Part shown: positions 39,174 through 42,289 of the stretch, piece after piece
Position numbering within the stretch: position 1 is the stretch's first letter
How the letters are laid out: each line of letters begins with the position of its first letter
NCBI GenBank assembly: GCA_015063895.1
Contig: SVTG01000014.1
Span: 1-42,289 of the forward strand
Source of the DNA: Oscillospiraceae bacterium
GTDB lineage: Bacteria > Bacillota > Clostridia > Oscillospirales > CAG-272
Direction of reading: 5' to 3'
DNA length: 42,289 nt
Program-made: the position numbers and the translations under genes
The notes under the pieces: model-generated
Told to the model about the DNA's origin: nothing
Database searches by the model: none
The model's input: the letters and a program-made list of their open reading frames with translations, nothing else

Positions 39174-40010
39174 TTACCAGAGATCCTTCTCGGCAAGCTC
39201 GGAGATATCGCCATCCTTGAAGCCTGCGGCGGCAAGGATCTTCTCAACGTCTGCACGGGCATCGATATAGCCGCTATGGGAGTCGGAGCCGTAGGTCACG
39301 GGAATGCCCATCTCAAAGAGCTCACGCAGGAACTCGGCATACTGATGACGGAATTTATCAGTCGCCTTAGGCGTGCGGAAGAAATGGGAGTTACACTCCA
39401 CGTATTTGCCGTTTTCCTTCAGCGCTGCGGCAATATCCATATTCATGCTGCGCGGGATCACGGAAAAATCCTCATACCAGGCGGCGTTGCCGATATACCA
39501 GGGGTGACCGAGGATCGTCACGCGCTCATCGTTGGCAAGCCACAGCTGCTGGCGGTACCACTCTTTCATGGCAGCGTCAAAATCAAAGGGCGTTCTTTGC
39601 GCCTTGGGCACGTCAACACGCCAATGCGAGGCACCGATGGCATAGCGCACGCCCATGGCAACCAGCTCCTCCTTGGTGGCGGCAAGCTCAATGCCAAACG
39701 GCTCTGCCTGCTGCGGCGCCTCATAGCCCTCGCGCGAGCCACCGTTAGCGATAATGTAATCAAACTCAGGCTTTTCAATAGGGGTCAGCTCAACGCCGAG
39801 CACCAGAAAAGGATATTTCTTCTGTGCCTCCTTCACACCCGCTACAGATGCCTTCAGATCCCCCAAAAACTTCTCGTCGTTAAAGTTAGCATGGTCGGTG
39901 ATGCCCTGCAGGCGAAGCCCCTGCGCCATGCCGTTTGTCGCGATCAGCTCAAGTGTGTTCTGTGCATCGTAAGAATGCTCGGAGTGAATATGCCAGTCCG
40001 AATGAATCAT
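39174..40010 (-). CDS. PHP-domain phosphoesterase (histidinol-phosphatase-like)
   Basis: A 278-residue metal-dependent hydrolase. The N terminus SDWHIHSEHSYD is the PHP metal motif, followed by GITDHAN, LGVELTP, GASHWRVD, ILGHPW, VECNSHFFR and the C-terminal YGSDSHS, the expected trinuclear-site ligands. Family members remove phosphate from small molecules such as histidinol phosphate; no histidine genes are nearby, so the substrate is open. The start at 40010 (MIHSD) has GAGGA seven bases upstream. Its promoter is overlapped by a large palindrome, suggesting repression. Confidence 0.88.
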   Translation of the reverse strand: MIHSDWHIHSEHSYDAQNTLELIATNGMAQGLRLQGITDHANFNDEKFLGDLKASVAGVKEAQKKYPFLVLGVELTPIEKPEFDYIIANGGSREGYEAPQQAEPFGIELAATKEELVAMGVRYAIGASHWRVDVPKAQRTPFDFDAAMKEWYRQQLWLANDERVTILGHPWYIGNAAWYEDFSVIPRSMNMDIAAALKENGKYVECNSHFFRTPKATDKFRHQYAEFLRELFEMGIPVTYGSDSHSGYIDARADVEKILAAAGFKDGDISELAEKDLW

Positions 40011-40045
40011 AAGTACTTCCTCACTTTCGGTCAAAGGATATTTTC

Positions 40046-40068
40046 GGCCCCTCTCAAGCGAGAGGGCC
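40046..40068 (-). promoter_or_regulatory. GC-rich hairpin in the PHP gene leader
   Basis: GGCCCTCTC pairs with GAGAGGGGCC across a four-base loop with one bulged base, between the promoter and the start codon. No T-run follows, so it is not a terminator as such; it could stabilise or attenuate the transcript. Confidence 0.4.
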
Positions 40069-40077
40069 GTTACCCCC

Positions 40078-40106
40078 ATTGTGACACACCCTTGACAAAT
40101 TGTCAA
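40078..40106 (-). promoter_or_regulatory. Promoter of the PHP-domain gene
   Basis: Perfect -35 TTGACA (40106-40101), 17-base spacer, -10 CACAAT (40083-40078) on the minus strand. Confidence 0.65.
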
Positions 40107-40110
40107 GGGT
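40088..40110. promoter_or_regulatory. 23-base perfect palindrome over the -35 box, candidate operator
   Basis: ACCCTTGACAA (40088-40098), one central A, then its exact complement TTGTCAAGGGT (40100-40110). It covers the -35 and most of the spacer, a standard repressor position. Because each arm contains TTGACA, part of the symmetry comes from the promoter element itself. Confidence 0.55.
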
Positions 40111-40185
40111 TATTGCGGATATTTTTTCCGAATTTAAAATTAATGTGTGTATCTTTTTACTTTCTGCTCCCTGTTTTTCACCCAC

Positions 40186-40229
40186 AAAAATATGCACCTC
40201 CCCAAGCCATACGCCGGGGGAGGTGCATA
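40186..40229 (-). terminator. Terminator downstream of the GH39-like gene
   Basis: TATGCACCTCCCC (40191-40203) pairs with 40217-40229; on the minus strand five T follow. It is about 95 bases past the gene stop at 40326. Nothing else of note was seen in 40230-40325. Confidence 0.7.
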
Positions 40230-40325
40230 TGAGCCGTGCAGCCCTTTTTTGTTTTGTGCGACAAGCGATTTCACCGCCGATTTCGCGTATATGTAGCGCA
40301 AGATTTATCGAGTACAGCTAACCGA

Positions 40326-41636
40326 TTACCACTCAATCAGCAAAACCTGATTGTTATCCATATAATCAACCGCAGGCGACCACGAGAGCAACCGCTCCTG
40401 ATCAATCACGTGATACCGTGCCCGAGAAAGGTCTGCGCCCTTGATCTCAAGCTTTTGCTTTTCACCCGTCAGGTTAGAAAGCATCAACGCGTGATGCGCG
40501 CCGTCCGAAGCGGCCACCGCATAAAGTCGGCTATCATCACATACCGTCCCGACCTGTGTGCCAAGACGGTACAGCATATTGAACGCCACCAAAGCATAAT
40601 ATGCATGAATGGGCTTATGCGTACGTATGTCAAAAAGCGGACAGTAAGGAGCATCGTTCGTTCTCATGTCGTAGATACAGCAAAGGTCGGTGTGGCCGTG
40701 CTGTAGTGCCAGCATCATCGCGGCGACCTCGGCCGCGTGGTGTGCAGTACCGAATTCGGTCGCGCACGGATCCCATTCGTTGAGATGCGTTTCAAGGCCA
40801 CCGTAGCCAAACTTTTCAAGCTCCCCGTGCAGCCATTCGTCCATAACCGCTACGCGGCTGACGTCGGCATAGCTGTGCCAAGAAAAGAAATCTATGGGCG
40901 AATTGTGCTTTTTAATATAATCAAAAAACTCATAGAAGAATTGCAGCTGTGTTTTATGATGCCCCTTAGTCGGAACCGTGCCGGGCTGGTGAGTGGCAGG
41001 ATCTATCACTATCTTAGGCGCCACTGCATAAAAGCCGCAGCTGGCGTATCCGCCGATCTTCAGATGGGGGAAGCAGGCCTTCAAATGCTTGGCAGTCACA
41101 TCATAAAGATAAAAATACTCTTCATTGGTGCCGCACCACATCATTTTATCCTGCACCTCGGGCTCGTTCCAGATCTCCCAATATCTGATATTATAGTGGA
41201 AGCCGTCTGCCCACCCCTCGGTATAGTGACGAATAATGTGCTCGCAGATGCGCGCCCACTTTTCGGGATTTTTCGGAGGAAAGGTGTAATAAGATTTCAC
41301 GTACGTGTGGTTTTCGATCGTGATACCCAAACGGTAGTAAGGCTCAATATTTGCCTCAACCAGTGCCTTTAACAAATAGTCCGTAAACGCAAAGTCGTAA
41401 CTGGCAGGATCGTTCTCATCTGCATCGAAATTACGAAACACATTGGGAATATCCACAAATTTGCCACCGCCAAAAGCGCCACCCACGTCATGCAAGCGGG
41501 AAAACGGTATGCCCGCCTCGGTGACGTAATGAAAAAATTCAGTCAGTCCCTTGCCGCCAACAGGGGGCTGCCCACCGGCGTGCATCGGCTTCATGGGCTT
41601 TACTCTTTTGTTGAGATCAATTTTAACAGATGCCAT
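40326..41636 (-). CDS. GH39-like glycoside hydrolase (beta-xylosidase-type)
   Basis: A 436-residue cytoplasmic glycosidase, no signal peptide. The TIM barrel carries the clan GH-A marks: acid/base Glu158 in YWEIWNEPE and nucleophile Glu287 in HLNEWDP. SRLHDVGGAF near residue 46 and FFSWHSYAD near 250 fit family 39 and related xylosidases or iduronidases. A small C-terminal beta domain follows (about 370-436). The linkage cleaved is not known. GAGAGG lies about eight bases before the start at 41636; upstream in-frame codons cross the promoter. Confidence 0.82.
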   Translation of the reverse strand: MASVKIDLNKRVKPMKPMHAGGQPPVGGKGLTEFFHYVTEAGIPFSRLHDVGGAFGGGKFVDIPNVFRNFDADENDPASYDFAFTDYLLKALVEANIEPYYRLGITIENHTYVKSYYTFPPKNPEKWARICEHIIRHYTEGWADGFHYNIRYWEIWNEPEVQDKMMWCGTNEEYFYLYDVTAKHLKACFPHLKIGGYASCGFYAVAPKIVIDPATHQPGTVPTKGHHKTQLQFFYEFFDYIKKHNSPIDFFSWHSYADVSRVAVMDEWLHGELEKFGYGGLETHLNEWDPCATEFGTAHHAAEVAAMMLALQHGHTDLCCIYDMRTNDAPYCPLFDIRTHKPIHAYYALVAFNMLYRLGTQVGTVCDDSRLYAVAASDGAHHALMLSNLTGEKQKLEIKGADLSRARYHVIDQERLLSWSPAVDYMDNNQVLLIEW

Positions 41637-41712
41637 TTTAATACCTCTCCCATAATCTTTAGCTGCACCCACCAAACCGAAGACCCCGCATTTACAGAAT
41701 GCAACTATCATC

Positions 41713-41741
41713 ATTATAATTCAATTTTTTACAAATGTAAA
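41713..41741 (-). promoter_or_regulatory. Promoter of the GH39-like gene
   Basis: -35 TTTACA (41741-41736), 17-base spacer, -10 TATAAT (41718-41713) on the minus strand. Confidence 0.7.
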
Positions 41742-41773
41742 TGCTTTTTTAAAACCGGAAAATATTTCTGTGC

Positions 41774-41799
41774 AAAAAATGTAACCCGGCAAACCGGTT
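41774..41799 (-). terminator. Weak terminator after the superoxide dismutase relic
   Basis: On the minus strand AACCGG, loop TTTG, CCGGGTT (one bulge), then ACA and six T. It lies 20 bases past the relic's stop codon. Confidence 0.5.
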
Positions 41800-41817
41800 T
41801 TGGTCACCGCCGCTTTC

Positions 41818-42048
41818 TCAGCGCCCTACTCCGGATATCACACCGCAAGCAACCTTCTTTCCCGCATTTCCTGACGGCTGCGTTGTAAAATCATCGCGAC
41901 CGTCATGAACGATCACCGTTTTACCAAAAATTTCACTCACGGTAAAACGGTCAGTAAAAAAAGCAAGGAATGCCCGACTGCCCACGGCAAAAAGGGGTGG
42001 CATATCACCCGCTTGATACGGGTGCAAACAGGCGTTTGGATATATACG
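41818..42048 (-). pseudogene. Truncated Cu/Zn superoxide dismutase (C-terminal half)
   Basis: The frame encodes about 76 residues matching the end of SodC-type enzymes: HPYQAGDMPPL (zinc-site loop), FGKTVIVHDGRDDF with the copper-ligand His, and SGNAGKKVACGVI, the conserved C terminus. The N-terminal half with the first copper ligands is missing; a stop codon lies just upstream (42049-42051), inside a small hairpin cluster. The His that normally precedes Ala-Gly-Asp is Gln (codon 42013-42015), which would remove a zinc ligand. A TTG at 42025-42027 could start a 69-residue product, but it could not fold as a dismutase. Called a relic; family assignment is firm. Confidence 0.75.
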
Positions 42049-42090
42049 CTACACTTCGTGCGTCAATGATATACCAAGCCTGCGGCTTGG
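42033..42090. repeat. Small cluster of palindromes separated by GATATA-type spacers
   Basis: Short hairpins GCGT/ACGC (42033-42049), CAC-TTC-GTG and CCAAGCC-TGC-GGCTTGG (42074-42090) are linked by GGATATAT and TGATATA. The design, tiny palindromes with a constant A+T spacer, is like that of the array at 28222-28580 but with a different spacer word. It adjoins the broken end of the superoxide dismutase relic. Confidence 0.5.
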
Positions 42091-42093
42091 ATA

Positions 42094-42128
42094 AAAAAAT
42101 ACCGAGAACAAAGTTCTCGGTATTTTTT
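42094..42128. terminator. Bidirectional terminator
   Basis: A 16-base perfect inverted repeat (42094-42109 and 42113-42128) with loop AAA and A6/T6 ends. On the minus strand it would end the partial gene at 42212-42289. Confidence 0.85.
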
Positions 42129-42211
42129 GAAAAAAGGCTACGAAAAAGATATTTTTTGAGGGTTGCAATAAGGATTCGAACTCAAACGGAAAGACCGTTT
42201 TAGATGATGTA

Positions 42212-42289
42212 TCACTTGTCTATTGATTCTGTTTTGATTATCTGTACGCCTGAAAGATTTGAAAAATCGTCAGCAAACTTAAAATCTCT
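42212..42289 (-). CDS. C-terminal end of an unidentified protein (partial)
   Basis: A minus-strand frame enters from the right edge and ends with TGA at 42214-42212: 25 residues including FADDFSNLSGVQIIKTE. The composition looks protein-like and a terminator lies about 85 bases downstream. A short hairpin, AAACGG/CCGTTT (42184-42200), lies between. A plus-strand frame from ATG 42204 is also open to the edge, so strand choice is not certain. Not recognised. Confidence 0.4.
   Translation of the reverse strand, partial: RDFKFADDFSNLSGVQIIKTESIDK

Noticed and set aside
42160-42200. TTCGAATCC on the minus strand, resembling a tRNA T loop
   Set aside because: The flanking bases cannot form a T stem and no acceptor or anticodon arm is found.

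Overview
The window is bacterial DNA from an anaerobic, probably gut-dwelling member of the class Clostridia (Firmicutes). Supporting signs are strong AGGAGG-type ribosome sites, consensus TTGACA/TATAAT promoters with 17-base spacers, many bidirectional hairpin-plus-T terminators, and the gene content: NfnAB electron bifurcation, an NADP-type glutamate dehydrogenase, a GPH-family sugar symporter with a uronate pathway, SLH and BspA-type repeat proteins, and sodium-coupled AGCS and NSS amino-acid transporters. No rRNA, complete mobile element, CRISPR array or phage gene was found. Species cannot be assigned from sequence reading alone.

Layout. 1-2,330: the tail of an unidentified gene, a hairpin-rich non-coding stretch ending in a terminator, a TetR regulator, and divergently a lipoprotein with an RsgI-like domain. 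2,341-13,722: a carbohydrate island. A minus-strand pair (enolase-superfamily enzyme, then class II glutamine-amidotransferase-like protein) diverges from a four-gene plus-strand operon: GPH symporter, GH2 glycosidase, mannonate dehydratase uxuA, fructuronate reductase uxuB. Next come a Gfo/Idh/MocA dehydrogenase, a divergent AraC regulator and a beta-helix protein. The set reads as import of a glycoside, probably a glucuronide, its cleavage, and conversion of fructuronate through mannonate to 2-keto-3-deoxygluconate. Glucuronate isomerase and the KDG kinase and aldolase are not in the window.

13,802-24,746: formate/nitrite transporter-like protein, an SLH-domain surface protein, gdhA followed by nfnA-nfnB (glutamate, NADPH and ferredoxin metabolism), secG, tRNA-Ser(UGA) with a duplicated tail, an AGCS symporter, pyruvate kinase and an amidohydrolase. 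24,903-32,565: a lipid-kinase-like protein with a TIM-barrel isomerase, an NSS transporter, a 360-base composite hairpin element, an SDR, and a three-gene overlapping operon (two membrane proteins plus a leucine-rich-repeat protein).

32,605-38,838: a minus-strand operon for a whole 2-oxoacid dehydrogenase complex: E2, E3, a fused E1 alpha-beta chain, and a lipoate-protein ligase. 39,174-41,636: a PHP-domain phosphoesterase with a large palindrome over its promoter, and a GH39-like glycosidase. The right end holds a truncated Cu/Zn superoxide dismutase relic, a small hairpin cluster, and the last codons of another minus-strand gene.

I found no clearly new defence or mobile system. The best candidates for undescribed biology are the split-orientation hairpin array at 28,222-28,580, the amidotransferase/enolase pair, the insert-bearing fused E1, the basic C-terminal domain of the GH2 enzyme, and the structured stretch at 106-271.
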